NCBI GenBank assembly: GCA_023423015.1
Contig: JAFAGE010000053.1
Span: 1 to 7,627, forward strand
Source: Bacteroidota bacterium
GTDB lineage: Bacteria; Bacteroidota; Bacteroidia; Chitinophagales; Chitinophagaceae
Length of the DNA stretch: 7,627 nucleotides
Direction: 5' to 3'
Under the pieces are notes generated by a model. The model ran no database searches, was not told the DNA's origin, and saw only the letters and a list, made by a program, of their open reading frames with translations. Each line of letters starts with the position of its first letter. The first letter of the stretch is position 1. Shown here piece by piece: positions 1 through 6,703 of the stretch. The translations under genes and the position numbers were made by a program.

Positions 1-455
1 CTGAACGTTTTTCACTCCAGGAACTCGACGAATTAGATATAGACGATTACAACAGTTTCTTCCAGTCGCGCCCATGGTTGTTCAGCGCAGACCCTTCGAA
101 TTCACAAAGCACATACTCTGTGTCGTTACCTACAACCCTGCAACTCGAAGCAGATTATCACGTGATTAAAGGTTTGTACGTAAATACAACCAGCCAGATT
201 GCATTGGCTACAAGCAAGAAGAAGGCATATAACGCACACACTTATTCGTCTGTAACTGTTACACCCCGCTACGAAATGAAGCGCCTTGGATTCTACCTGC
301 CTGTCAATTATAATGGATTGACCAAAATAAACGCAGGTGCAACCATGCGATTCGGACCGCTGTTTGTGGGATCCGGCAGCATCGTTTCTTCCCTGATGGG
401 CCAATCCAAGCAGGCAGATATCTTCTTTGGCTTCAGGATGGGAATGCTGAAATAA
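1..455 (+). CDS. DUF5723-like outer-membrane protein, C-terminal part (5' end outside window)
   Basis: The reading frame is open from the left edge (first full codon at base 3) to the TAA at 453-455, so this is the last ~150 residues of a longer protein. The visible part begins ERFSLQELDELD and runs into alternating short hydrophobic/polar stretches rich in Tyr, Thr and Ser, such as YSVSLPTTLQLEADYHV and RLGFYLPVNYN. It ends in a Gly/Phe-rich segment (GPLFVGSG, then DIFFGFRMG). This pattern fits the end of an outer-membrane beta-barrel and resembles the Bacteroidota DUF5723 family as I remember it, where a YLPV-type strand precedes a GPLFVGS-type strand. DUF5723 proteins have no well-defined biochemical role that I can state. 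The DUF label is from memory; the barrel-like character is visible in the sequence. No ATG start belongs here: the true start lies upstream of the window. Confidence 0.7.
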   Translation, partial: ERFSLQELDELDIDDYNSFFQSRPWLFSADPSNSQSTYSVSLPTTLQLEADYHVIKGLYVNTTSQIALATSKKKAYNAHTYSSVTVTPRYEMKRLGFYLPVNYNGLTKINAGATMRFGPLFVGSGSIVSSLMGQSKQADIFFGFRMGMLK

Positions 456-460
456 TTGGG

Positions 461-511
461 AGATGGCAGGTGGCAGATGGCAGATGGAGATTCTGCCCTC
501 TGCCTTCCGCC
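461..511. repeat. Inverted 7-bp tandem repeats forming a hairpin
   Basis: Four direct heptads lie at 461-488 (AGATGGC, AGGTGGC, AGATGGC, AGATGGA). Three heptads of the opposite sense follow at 491-511 (TTCTGCC, CTCTGCC, TTCCGCC). Because the second set is nearly the complement of the first, 472-484 can pair with 492-504 in a 13-bp stem with one mismatch (T478/C498) around a 7-nt loop, itself one heptad long. It begins 5 bp after the upstream stop codon, so it could stabilise or end that gene's transcript. There is no U-tract after the stem, so it is not a textbook intrinsic terminator. Heptad repeats of this kind occur between genes in several Bacteroidota and cyanobacterial genomes; whether this one is a family member is inference. 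Confidence 0.8.
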
Positions 512-534
512 TTCGCTGAAGCTTCAGCGTAGGC
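509..534. repeat. 26-bp near-perfect palindrome (REP-like)
   Basis: The core at 514-529 is a perfect 16-bp palindrome, CGCTGAAGCTTCAGCG. It is extended on both sides by a T/T mismatch (513 and 530) and a further 4-bp match, GCCT at 509-512 against AGGC at 531-534. It directly abuts the heptad hairpin and shares 3 bp with its last unit. As RNA or single-stranded DNA it would fold into a compact hairpin. It sits between two + strand genes and could belong to a dispersed intergenic palindrome family, but the window holds only this copy. Confidence 0.75.
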
Positions 535-554
535 GCACGGCGGACAAGTCTGCA

Positions 555-589
555 CTTTTGCCCTTGCCCCTTACCTTCCGCGCTTTTGC
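555..589 (+). repeat. Degenerate pyrimidine-rich heptads upstream of mnmA
   Basis: Five consecutive 7-bp blocks can be read in one phase: CTTTTGC, CCTTGCC, CCTTACC, TTCCGCG, CTTTTGC. The first and last are identical and the middle ones are diverged. The run ends exactly where the -7 promoter-like motif begins at 590. The + strand here is almost all pyrimidine, with only six purines in 35 bases. It may be a decayed arm of the same heptad family seen at 461-511, or simple pyrimidine bias. Confidence 0.5.
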
Positions 590-597
590 TATCTTTG
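564..597 (+). promoter_or_regulatory. Bacteroidota-type promoter for mnmA
   Basis: TATCTTTG at 590-597 matches the Bacteroidota primary sigma factor -7 consensus TAnnTTTG in every specified position. A TTG at 564-566 lies 23 bp upstream, at the long end of the spacing reported for the -33 element. The match is followed after only 4 nt by the mnmA ATG at 602, so transcription would start within a few bases of the start codon. Confidence 0.6.
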
Positions 598-601
598 CAC
601 A

Positions 602-1693
602 ATGAGTCGCAAAGGGAAAGTTCTGGTTGCTATGAGCGGGGGTATCGACAGCACAGTTACCGCGTTGATGCTCAACGAACAGGGCTACGAAGTGGTGGGA
701 ATTACCATGAAAACATGGGATTACGCATCGTCGGGATCTACAAAGAAAGAAACCGGCTGTTGTAATATTGATTCGTTCAACGATGCCAGGATGGCTGCCG
801 TTCAGCACGGCTTTCCCCACTACATCCTGGATATACGCGATGAATTTGGCGATTTTGTTATAGACAACTTTGTAGACGAATACCTTGCAGGCCGCACCCC
901 AAATCCTTGTGTGATGTGCAATACGCACATTAAATGGCGGGCTTTACTTAAAAGAGCCGATGCCCTCGGTTGCGAATTCATTGCTACCGGTCACTACGCA
1001 CAGATCCACCAACACCACAATGGACGCTATTTTATCCGCCGCGGCATCGACGATACCAAGGATCAGAGCTATGTTCTCTGGGGATTACAGCAGGATCTTT
1101 TAAGCCGTACCATTTTACCCCTTGGAACTTACCGCAAAACAGAAATCCGGCAAATGGCTCATGATTTCGGCTACCCCGAACTGGCCAAAAAGAGTGAAAG
1201 CTATGAAATATGCTTTGTACCCGACAACGACTATCGTGGTTTCCTGAAGCGTCGCAATCCCGACCTTGAAAAGGCGGTTGAAGGCGGAAATTTCGTAGAC
1301 AAGCAGGGCAACATAATTGGCAAGCATAGAGGCTATCCATTTTATACCATCGGTCAACGCAAAGGGTTAGAAGTAACTTTTGGCAAACCTGTGTATGTAA
1401 CCGGAATAAACCCCGACACGAACACCATTGTTCTGGGCGACGAAGCGGATCTTGACCGCTCAGAAATGACCGTTAGCAAATTGAATTGGTTAAAATACGA
1501 CGGCATTACCGATGGCATGGAAGCCAGAACTAAAGTGCGTTACAAAGACGGCGGATCATTGTCGAACCTTTACAACCACGAAAACGGCGTACTTGTCCGC
1601 TTCTACCAGGATGCAAAGAGCATCGCACCCGGACAAAGTGCGGTTTTCTATGAAGGCGACGACGTAATAGGCGGCGGAATCATTCAGCGTTAA
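602..1693 (+). CDS. mnmA: tRNA-specific 2-thiouridylase MnmA
   Basis: This cytoplasmic enzyme activates U34 of tRNA-Lys, -Glu and -Gln with ATP and installs sulfur to give the 2-thiouridine part of mnm5s2U/s2U34. At 363 aa it has normal family length. Visible motifs are the N-terminal PP-loop SGGIDS (residues 12-17), the segment CNIDSFNDARMAA, the TPNPCVMCN motif (99-107) carrying the catalytic Cys106, and the persulfide-partner Cys204 in SYEICFVPDNDYRGFL. Further on are the FYTIGQRKGL segment (247-256) and a C-terminal beta-barrel ending GQSAVFYEGDDVIGGGII. Cys106 and Cys204 correspond to E. coli Cys102 and Cys199; Cys103 adds a CxxC. The ATG at 602 is preferred because the P-loop begins only 11 residues later, as in homologues. 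There is no Shine-Dalgarno sequence and a promoter motif nearly touches the ATG. The 79-bp gap to the next gene leaves co-transcription open. Confidence 0.96.
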   Translation: MSRKGKVLVAMSGGIDSTVTALMLNEQGYEVVGITMKTWDYASSGSTKKETGCCNIDSFNDARMAAVQHGFPHYILDIRDEFGDFVIDNFVDEYLAGRTPNPCVMCNTHIKWRALLKRADALGCEFIATGHYAQIHQHHNGRYFIRRGIDDTKDQSYVLWGLQQDLLSRTILPLGTYRKTEIRQMAHDFGYPELAKKSESYEICFVPDNDYRGFLKRRNPDLEKAVEGGNFVDKQGNIIGKHRGYPFYTIGQRKGLEVTFGKPVYVTGINPDTNTIVLGDEADLDRSEMTVSKLNWLKYDGITDGMEARTKVRYKDGGSLSNLYNHENGVLVRFYQDAKSIAPGQSAVFYEGDDVIGGGIIQR

Positions 1694-1772
1694 GCATTTA
1701 CAACCAGGTATTTTCGGCAATAAACGGCACTATTTTCCCGTTTTAAGGAAACCCTTTTACCCGGGATATCGT

Positions 1773-2540
1773 ATGAAGAATTTAGTGTGCAGATTAGCTG
1801 CCTTATTGTTGGCCATCACCTGGCTAAGTTCCTGTACCAAATCAGGTACGGTTGAAACTGCCCAGCTTGAAGAATATTATCCTGTTTACCCCGGAAAATA
1901 CATCAGGTATCGCCTGGATTCAATGCGTTTCGTTGACTTTGGTCAGCGCGACACAGTAGTTTCTTACGACGCAAAAGATGTTGTAGATGCTGAAATCAGC
2001 GATAATAACGGCAACAAAGCATTCCGTGTAATACGGTACCTGCGCGATGTGACCAGTTCGGATGAATCTGATTACACTCCTGCTCTAACTTATGTGATCA
2101 CACCTTCGCGGGAGTCGATCGACGTACAGGAAAATAATCTGCGTTACCAGAAACTTCGTTTGCCCGTGACCGAGGGATTTAACTGGAGGGGAAATGCGTA
2201 TCTGCCGTCTGCACCGTTTTATGCCATCTACCAGTTCAGCAACGACGAAGACATGGATATCTGGGACTACACATACCAAAACGTTAACCAGCCGATAACG
2301 CTGAACGATCTTACCTTCGATAGCACGGTTACTGTAATGCAGGTAGCCGATTCATCCAATGTACCCATTGAATTTCCGGATGGTCTTGCATATAGAAATC
2401 ACTGGACGGAAGTGTATGCCAAAAATGTGGGTTTGATATACAAGGAATCGGTGATGTGGGAATATCAGCCACCAAATTCCGGGAACCCTGGATTCCGTTC
2501 AGGTTTCGGATTAAAGCTGACAGTGATTGAACACAATTAG
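1773..2540 (+). CDS. Predicted lipoprotein of unknown function
   Basis: I do not recognise a named family. The 255-aa protein opens with a lipoprotein signal: basic start MKNLVCR, hydrophobic core LAALLLAITW, and lipobox LSSC with the acylated Cys at residue 21. The mature part starts CTKSGTVET. It is rich in Asp, Tyr and Asn with aromatic-spaced beta-like stretches (YYPVYPGKYIRYRLDS, WEYQPP, SGFGLKLTVIE) and ends with a hydrophobic strand. The YPVYPGKYIRYRLDS segment is the kind that opens many small Bacteroidota lipoproteins where a 'W/Y-x-Y' strand follows the tether. No catalytic motif is visible. It is probably membrane-anchored in the periplasm or at the cell surface; residues after the Cys do not show a clear acidic surface-export signal. 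Its stop lies 7 bp before the protease start, so the two are probably co-transcribed and may act together, which is inference from spacing only. Confidence 0.8.
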   Translation: MKNLVCRLAALLLAITWLSSCTKSGTVETAQLEEYYPVYPGKYIRYRLDSMRFVDFGQRDTVVSYDAKDVVDAEISDNNGNKAFRVIRYLRDVTSSDESDYTPALTYVITPSRESIDVQENNLRYQKLRLPVTEGFNWRGNAYLPSAPFYAIYQFSNDEDMDIWDYTYQNVNQPITLNDLTFDSTVTVMQVADSSNVPIEFPDGLAYRNHWTEVYAKNVGLIYKESVMWEYQPPNSGNPGFRSGFGLKLTVIEHN

Positions 2541-2547
2541 AAAGCAG

Positions 2548-4236
2548 ATGAGGATAATTATACTTTGCCTGTTTGTTTTGGTGCTTGCATCATCGTCGCT
2601 CTTTGCGCAAAACAGGTATACAGTAAAACTGCGCTATAAAAAATCTGCAAATTATTCTCTTGCACAACCTTCCGCTTTCCTGTCGGAAAAAGCGATCCTG
2701 CGGCGGCAGAAAAATAAAATACCTGTCGATTCAACGGACCTGCCAATTAACAGATCATACCTCGACAGCATTGCTAAAGTTCCCGGCGTAACCATATTAA
2801 GTACTTCCAGGTGGCTCAACCAGGTGCTCGTTGAAACAATGGATGCGCATGCTATCAATCTAATTAATGCGTTTTCGTTCGTGCAGCACAGTAATCCGGT
2901 TGCATTACGTGCGCGCGCTTTTCCTTTTACGAACATAGCTGGTTGTGTTGAAGAAACAACAGAACCCGGAACACCGGTGGCACAAACAAAAATTCTTGCC
3001 GATTCCATCAACTACGGTAATAATTCTAACCAGGTACACATCCATGAAGGTGAGTACCTGCATAATCATGGTTATCGCGGCCAGGGAATCACAATAGCTG
3101 TTCTCGATGCAGGATTTATGAATTACAAAGCAAATCCCGCATTCGACAGCGTACGCAACAATCACCAGATCCTCGGCGAATACGATTTTGTGAAAGATGA
3201 ATTAAGCGTGGATGAAGACAACGCGCATGGTTCAAACTGCTTGTCGATCATGGCAGCCAACAGGCCCGGGTTTATCGTTGGCACAGCACCGGGTGCTTCT
3301 TATTGGTTATTCAGAACAGAAGACGCTGGTTCGGAGAAGCCGGTCGAAGAATACAACTGGATTGAAGCTGCCGAACGTGCAGACAGTCTCGGTGCAGACA
3401 TGATTTCTTCGTCGCTCGGTTATGTCAATTTCGACGATCCGATGTTCAATCACACTTATGCATCGCGGGATGGAAATACTGCTGCCATCACCATAGCAGC
3501 CGACATGGCCGCGCGCAAGGGAATGATTGTGATGAACAGCGCAGGAAATTCAGGTGCCGGTGCTAACGACACAAAATTTATAATGTGCCCTGCCGATGGC
3601 GATAGTGTATTTACCATTGGAGCCATAAACAATGCAGGTACTATTGCGAATTTCAGTTCATGGGGGCCAAATGCTGCAGGCAAGGTGAAACCAAACGTAG
3701 TATCCGTTGGAGCAGGGGCAGTGTACGCGAATACATTAGGAAATCCGGTTAGTGGAAATGGAACCTCTTATTCAAATCCTAATCTCGCGGGACTAGTAGC
3801 TTGTTTGTGGCAGGCATTCAGTGAGTTTACCAATATGGAAATTATCGACGCCGTGCAGAAAAGTGCGGACAGGTACAATAACCCGGACGACCGATATGGT
3901 CATGGTATTCCTAATTTCCGTATTGCACATAGTATCCTTGCTGCAAAACGTGAAGAACGGACAAATGCAATTCTCCAGGGTAAATGGATTTCGGCATTCC
4001 CCGTGCCGTTTGCTCAACTTTTCACGCTGTTTGTAAAAGCACCTTCAACCGGGAATGCGAACATCAGAATTTATGACAACTCCGGTCGCGTGTTACTTGA
4101 AAAAAATATGCAGGTTCGCCAGGGCGAATACTACAACATCCGCCTTTCACCCCAGGGCACCCAGCGGTTTGGCGTGTATTATCTTCAATATTCCGACGGT
4201 ACAAATCAGAAAGTAATCAAGCTTCTGAGTTTGTAA
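2548..4236 (+). CDS. Secreted S8 (subtilisin-like) serine protease with T9SS C-terminal sorting domain
   Basis: A 562-aa secreted endopeptidase. Order: Sec signal peptide (1-20, cleaved at LFA|Q); an N-terminal prodomain-like region (about 21-130) with the Bacteroidota-typical FLSEKAILRRQK and SRWLNQVLVE segments; the S8 catalytic domain (about 165-460); and a C-terminal type A T9SS sorting domain (about 480-562) with FPVPF, IRIYDNSGRVLLE, GVYYLQY and terminal KVIKLLSL. The catalytic triad is Asp187 (AVLDAGF), His227 (DNAHGSN) and Ser407 (GNGTSYSNP), with oxyanion Asn334 (NSAGNSG). All are present, so it should be active. It should be exported through T9SS and released or attached at the cell surface; the substrate is unknown. 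A TTG at 2527 in the same frame would add seven residues ahead of the signal peptide and overlap the lipoprotein gene; ATG 2548 gives a clean signal peptide. The last 20 bp overlap the convergent methyltransferase gene. Confidence 0.93.
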   Translation: MRIIILCLFVLVLASSSLFAQNRYTVKLRYKKSANYSLAQPSAFLSEKAILRRQKNKIPVDSTDLPINRSYLDSIAKVPGVTILSTSRWLNQVLVETMDAHAINLINAFSFVQHSNPVALRARAFPFTNIAGCVEETTEPGTPVAQTKILADSINYGNNSNQVHIHEGEYLHNHGYRGQGITIAVLDAGFMNYKANPAFDSVRNNHQILGEYDFVKDELSVDEDNAHGSNCLSIMAANRPGFIVGTAPGASYWLFRTEDAGSEKPVEEYNWIEAAERADSLGADMISSSLGYVNFDDPMFNHTYASRDGNTAAITIAADMAARKGMIVMNSAGNSGAGANDTKFIMCPADGDSVFTIGAINNAGTIANFSSWGPNAAGKVKPNVVSVGAGAVYANTLGNPVSGNGTSYSNPNLAGLVACLWQAFSEFTNMEIIDAVQKSADRYNNPDDRYGHGIPNFRIAHSILAAKREERTNAILQGKWISAFPVPFAQLFTLFVKAPSTGNANIRIYDNSGRVLLEKNMQVRQGEYYNIRLSPQGTQRFGVYYLQYSDGTNQKVIKLLSL

Positions 4237-5338
4237 GAATTGCGCCGAACAATGTGTCGGCCCGATCTTCGTAACCAACAAACAGTCGGGAGTACACCGT
4301 TCTGAACCCCAAAGAACCAAGATGGGCCAATACATCTTCATTTTCCTGCCGGAAAACTGAACACGTAATGTAAACGAGAAATCCTCCTTTCCTTACCGAA
4401 GCAATTACATTTTTTGTAATCGATTTTTGAAGGTTGCGGTAATGTGCGATTTTATCGGGATTGAAGAAATAAAGTTGTTCCGGAGTTCTTGCCCATGTAC
4501 CGGAACCGGAGCAGGGAACATCAGCAATAACCACGTCGAAAGGATCCCGGGGAAAATGGTTTGCCGGTGCGCTGAGATCGGCAACGAACTTTTTATAACC
4601 TTTAATTCCGGCTTCGTGAAAGCGGGATGAAAGATTATGAATAATAGATTCGCGTATGTCTGATACCGTTAGTTTAATGTTACCCATCGTGTCATAAGCC
4701 ATTATCGACTTTCCGCCACTCGCTGCACAACAATCCCACACGTTGATTTCGTCCTGGTCAAGCATGCTTTTCGCTTCGGTGAACAGGATGCCTGTTTGCT
4801 GGGAAGTTTTGTCCTGTATCACCACTTCAGCATTCACATTCAGTATTTTTTGCAGCGGCACTCCAGGCTCCAGTGCAATGCAGTTTTCATCACAAACAGA
4901 ATATTCAACACCCGCGGCTTTCAGTTTTCTTTCTACCTCAACTTTTTTCCCTGGTCTTATCCTCGCGTACACCAAAGGCTGAATCAACATCGACTTCGCC
5001 AGCTTGTTGTGATCTACACCGTCACTAAACCGGGTGAATGCCGGGAAGATCTTTTTTTCATCATCAATTTCAGGAAACAGGTATCCAAAATACTCTTTCA
5101 ATGTATTAAGGTCCGGCGACGCAGCGATTGCAGCGGCAAGACGATCGTCAACGGATGCAAATGAAAGATGGCCCAGGCGATAAAAGGAATAAGTGATTGC
5201 CGACAGTGTTCTGCGATCGGTAGAACCCATCTGTTTGTGATTGCGGAAAAATTCCTTCAACCAGGAAGCGAGTGGTATGCTGCCATCATATTCGCGGATG
5301 ATTGTTTTGGCATAACGAAGTTGGTTATCGTACTTCAT
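4217..5338 (-). CDS. RsmB/NOP2-family SAM-dependent RNA m5C methyltransferase
   Basis: Predicted to transfer a methyl group from S-adenosylmethionine to C5 of a cytosine in RNA; in RsmB itself the target is 16S rRNA, but the substrate here is not determined. The 373-aa protein has a short helical N-terminal part (1-100, with DRRTLSAITYSFYRLG) reminiscent of a reduced NusB-like domain, then a Rossmann methyltransferase domain. Visible motifs are SAM-binding motif I as DCCAASGGK (202-210), motif IV DVPCSGSGTWARTPEQ (273-288) with Cys276, and motif VI VYITCSVFRQENE (322-334) with Cys326, the expected covalent nucleophile. Motif I has Ser207 where the family nearly always has Pro (CAAPGGK). It is shorter than E. 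coli RsmB (429 aa). It follows odhB by 35 bp on the same strand, with no Shine-Dalgarno sequence. Family assignment is firm; calling it RsmB itself is not. Confidence 0.9.
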   Translation of the reverse strand: MKYDNQLRYAKTIIREYDGSIPLASWLKEFFRNHKQMGSTDRRTLSAITYSFYRLGHLSFASVDDRLAAAIAASPDLNTLKEYFGYLFPEIDDEKKIFPAFTRFSDGVDHNKLAKSMLIQPLVYARIRPGKKVEVERKLKAAGVEYSVCDENCIALEPGVPLQKILNVNAEVVIQDKTSQQTGILFTEAKSMLDQDEINVWDCCAASGGKSIMAYDTMGNIKLTVSDIRESIIHNLSSRFHEAGIKGYKKFVADLSAPANHFPRDPFDVVIADVPCSGSGTWARTPEQLYFFNPDKIAHYRNLQKSITKNVIASVRKGGFLVYITCSVFRQENEDVLAHLGSLGFRTVYSRLFVGYEDRADTLFGAILTNSEA

Positions 5339-5373
5339 CCGAAAATTTTACCCGTGTACAGGAGCCGGAAAGA

Positions 5374-6657
5374 TCATATCTCGAGAAGAGCCTTCACCGG
5401 ATCCTTACCAAACAGCAGAAGCTCAGGATTTTCCAGGAGTTCCTTTACTCTTACCAGGAAGCTCACCGACTCACGGCCATCAATAATGCGGTGATCGTAA
5501 CTTAATGCCACATACATCATTGGCCTGATTACGATCTGACCGTTAACTACAACAGGTCGTTCCTGGATTTTATGCATTCCAAGTATTGCTGATTGAGGAA
5601 TATTGATGATTGGCGTACTCATCAGCGATCCGAACACCCCACCGTTGGTGATAGTAAATGTTCCTCCCTGCATTTCTTCAAGAGTAAGCTTGCTTTCCCT
5701 TGCTTTGGTGGCAAGTTCGATTACCTTCTTTTCGATGCCTGCCATATCGAGACTCTCTGCACTTCTGATCACCGGTACCACCAGTCCCTTCGGCGCAGAA
5801 ACAGCAATCGAAATATCGCAGTAGTCGTGATAGATAAGCTCATCGCCATCTATATATGCATTAACCGATGGCCACTCCTGCAAAGCAAAGCAGCAGGCTT
5901 TGGTAAAGAAGCTCATGAAGCCAAGGTTTACCCCGTGCAATTCCTTGAATTTATCTTTGTGTTTGCTTCGGATCTCCATGATCTTCGACATATCCACCTC
6001 GTTGAAGGTGGTAAGCATGGCAGTGGTATTCTTTGCTTCAACCAGGCGTCGGGAGATTGTGCGCCGCAGGTTGCTCATTTTTTCGCGCTTGTCGTTGCGC
6101 TCGAACAATGCCTTGCCGGGAGGCCTGCCAGGATTTGCAAGTGCATTCAGCACATCGTCTTTTAGTATTTTTCCCTGGAAGCCTGAAGGAGTAACTGTTT
6201 TCGGGTCAACTTTCTTATCGGCAATGATTGCAGAAGCAACAGGCGTTGCTTTGATGTCAGACGATTTGATTTCTGGTCCACCTTTGGCTGGTGCCGGCGG
6301 CGCAGTTGCAGAAGCTGTCTGGGCAGCCGGAGCAGCAGCGGGTTTGCCATTACCCGATGCCTGTGGCTTTGCAGGTTCCTCTTTCGGTTCAGCTTTTGGC
6401 GCTGCAGCTTCAGCTGGTTTAGCAGCAGTTTCATCTATCGAAGCCAGGACGTCCCCTATCTTCAACGTATCACCTTCGTTGGCTGATTGTTTCAGTGTGC
6501 CTGCTTTTTCTGCATTCACTTCAAAAGTGGCTTTTTCACTTTCCAGTTCAGCAATTACTTCATCGCGGTCTACATAGTCTCCATTGTTCTTCACCCACCT
6601 GAGCAAGGTAACTTCGCTGATCGACTCACCAACTGTGGGAACTTTTATATCAATCAT
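5374..6657 (-). CDS. odhB: 2-oxoglutarate dehydrogenase E2, dihydrolipoyllysine succinyltransferase
   Basis: This is the core subunit (also called SucB) of the cytoplasmic 2-oxoglutarate dehydrogenase complex. It carries the succinyl group from E1 on a lipoyl arm to CoA, giving succinyl-CoA in the TCA cycle. Domains of the 427-aa protein: one lipoyl domain (1-76) with lipoylated Lys42 in ESEKATFEV; an Ala/Pro/Lys-rich flexible linker (about 77-128); a peripheral subunit-binding domain (about 134-173, TPVASAIIADKKVD to GKILKDDVLNAL); and the catalytic domain (about 190-427). The catalytic signature is SYDHRIIDG, with His389 and Asp393. The ITNGGVFGSLMSTPIINIPQ segment is typical of OdhB rather than of pyruvate dehydrogenase E2. 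One lipoyl domain is normal for this enzyme. The E1 gene lies directly upstream with a 63-bp gap. Confidence 0.96.
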   Translation of the reverse strand: MIDIKVPTVGESISEVTLLRWVKNNGDYVDRDEVIAELESEKATFEVNAEKAGTLKQSANEGDTLKIGDVLASIDETAAKPAEAAAPKAEPKEEPAKPQASGNGKPAAAPAAQTASATAPPAPAKGGPEIKSSDIKATPVASAIIADKKVDPKTVTPSGFQGKILKDDVLNALANPGRPPGKALFERNDKREKMSNLRRTISRRLVEAKNTTAMLTTFNEVDMSKIMEIRSKHKDKFKELHGVNLGFMSFFTKACCFALQEWPSVNAYIDGDELIYHDYCDISIAVSAPKGLVVPVIRSAESLDMAGIEKKVIELATKARESKLTLEEMQGGTFTITNGGVFGSLMSTPIINIPQSAILGMHKIQERPVVVNGQIVIRPMMYVALSYDHRIIDGRESVSFLVRVKELLENPELLLFGKDPVKALLEI

Positions 6658-6695
6658 TGTGTCTTATTCTGTTGTTAACCATTATTCCGAGGCAT

Positions 6696-6703
6696 CAAAA
6701 GTA
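6696..6703 (-). promoter_or_regulatory. Possible internal promoter -7 element for odhB
   Basis: Reading the - strand, TACTTTTG in the sucA-odhB gap matches the Bacteroidota -7 consensus TAnnTTTG. It would give a leader of roughly 30-35 nt before the odhB ATG. I found no TTG at 17-23 bp upstream, so only half of the promoter is supported. It may be a chance match, or a weak secondary start inside an E1-E2 operon. Confidence 0.35.

Noticed and set aside
126..602. - strand open frame of 158 codons across the repeat region
   Set aside because: It is antisense to the outer-membrane gene and runs through the heptad repeats and palindrome; the product has no recognisable family and the + strand frame explains the coding signal.
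1709..1716. TATTTTCG as a promoter -7 element for the lipoprotein gene
   Set aside because: It differs from TAnnTTTG at one key base and has no TTG at a suitable upstream spacing.
1722..1743. Hairpin AAACGG / CCGTTT after mnmA as a terminator
   Set aside because: Only a 6-bp stem, weak pairs, a 10-nt loop and no real T-run; easily due to chance.
2527..2547. TTG start giving a 569-aa protease overlapping the lipoprotein gene
   Set aside because: ATG 2548 begins a clean signal peptide (MRIIILCLFVLVLASSSLFA); the seven extra residues add nothing typical of the family.
4244..4261. Hairpin GCCGA / TCGGC near the convergent gene ends as a terminator
   Set aside because: A 5-bp stem with an 8-nt loop and no T-run, lying inside the methyltransferase coding sequence.
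5900..6577. Long + strand open frame of 225 codons opposite odhB
   Set aside because: It lies antisense to conserved E2 sequence, including the Ala/Pro-rich linker, whose biased codons suppress stops on the other strand. Its product is low-complexity with no motif.
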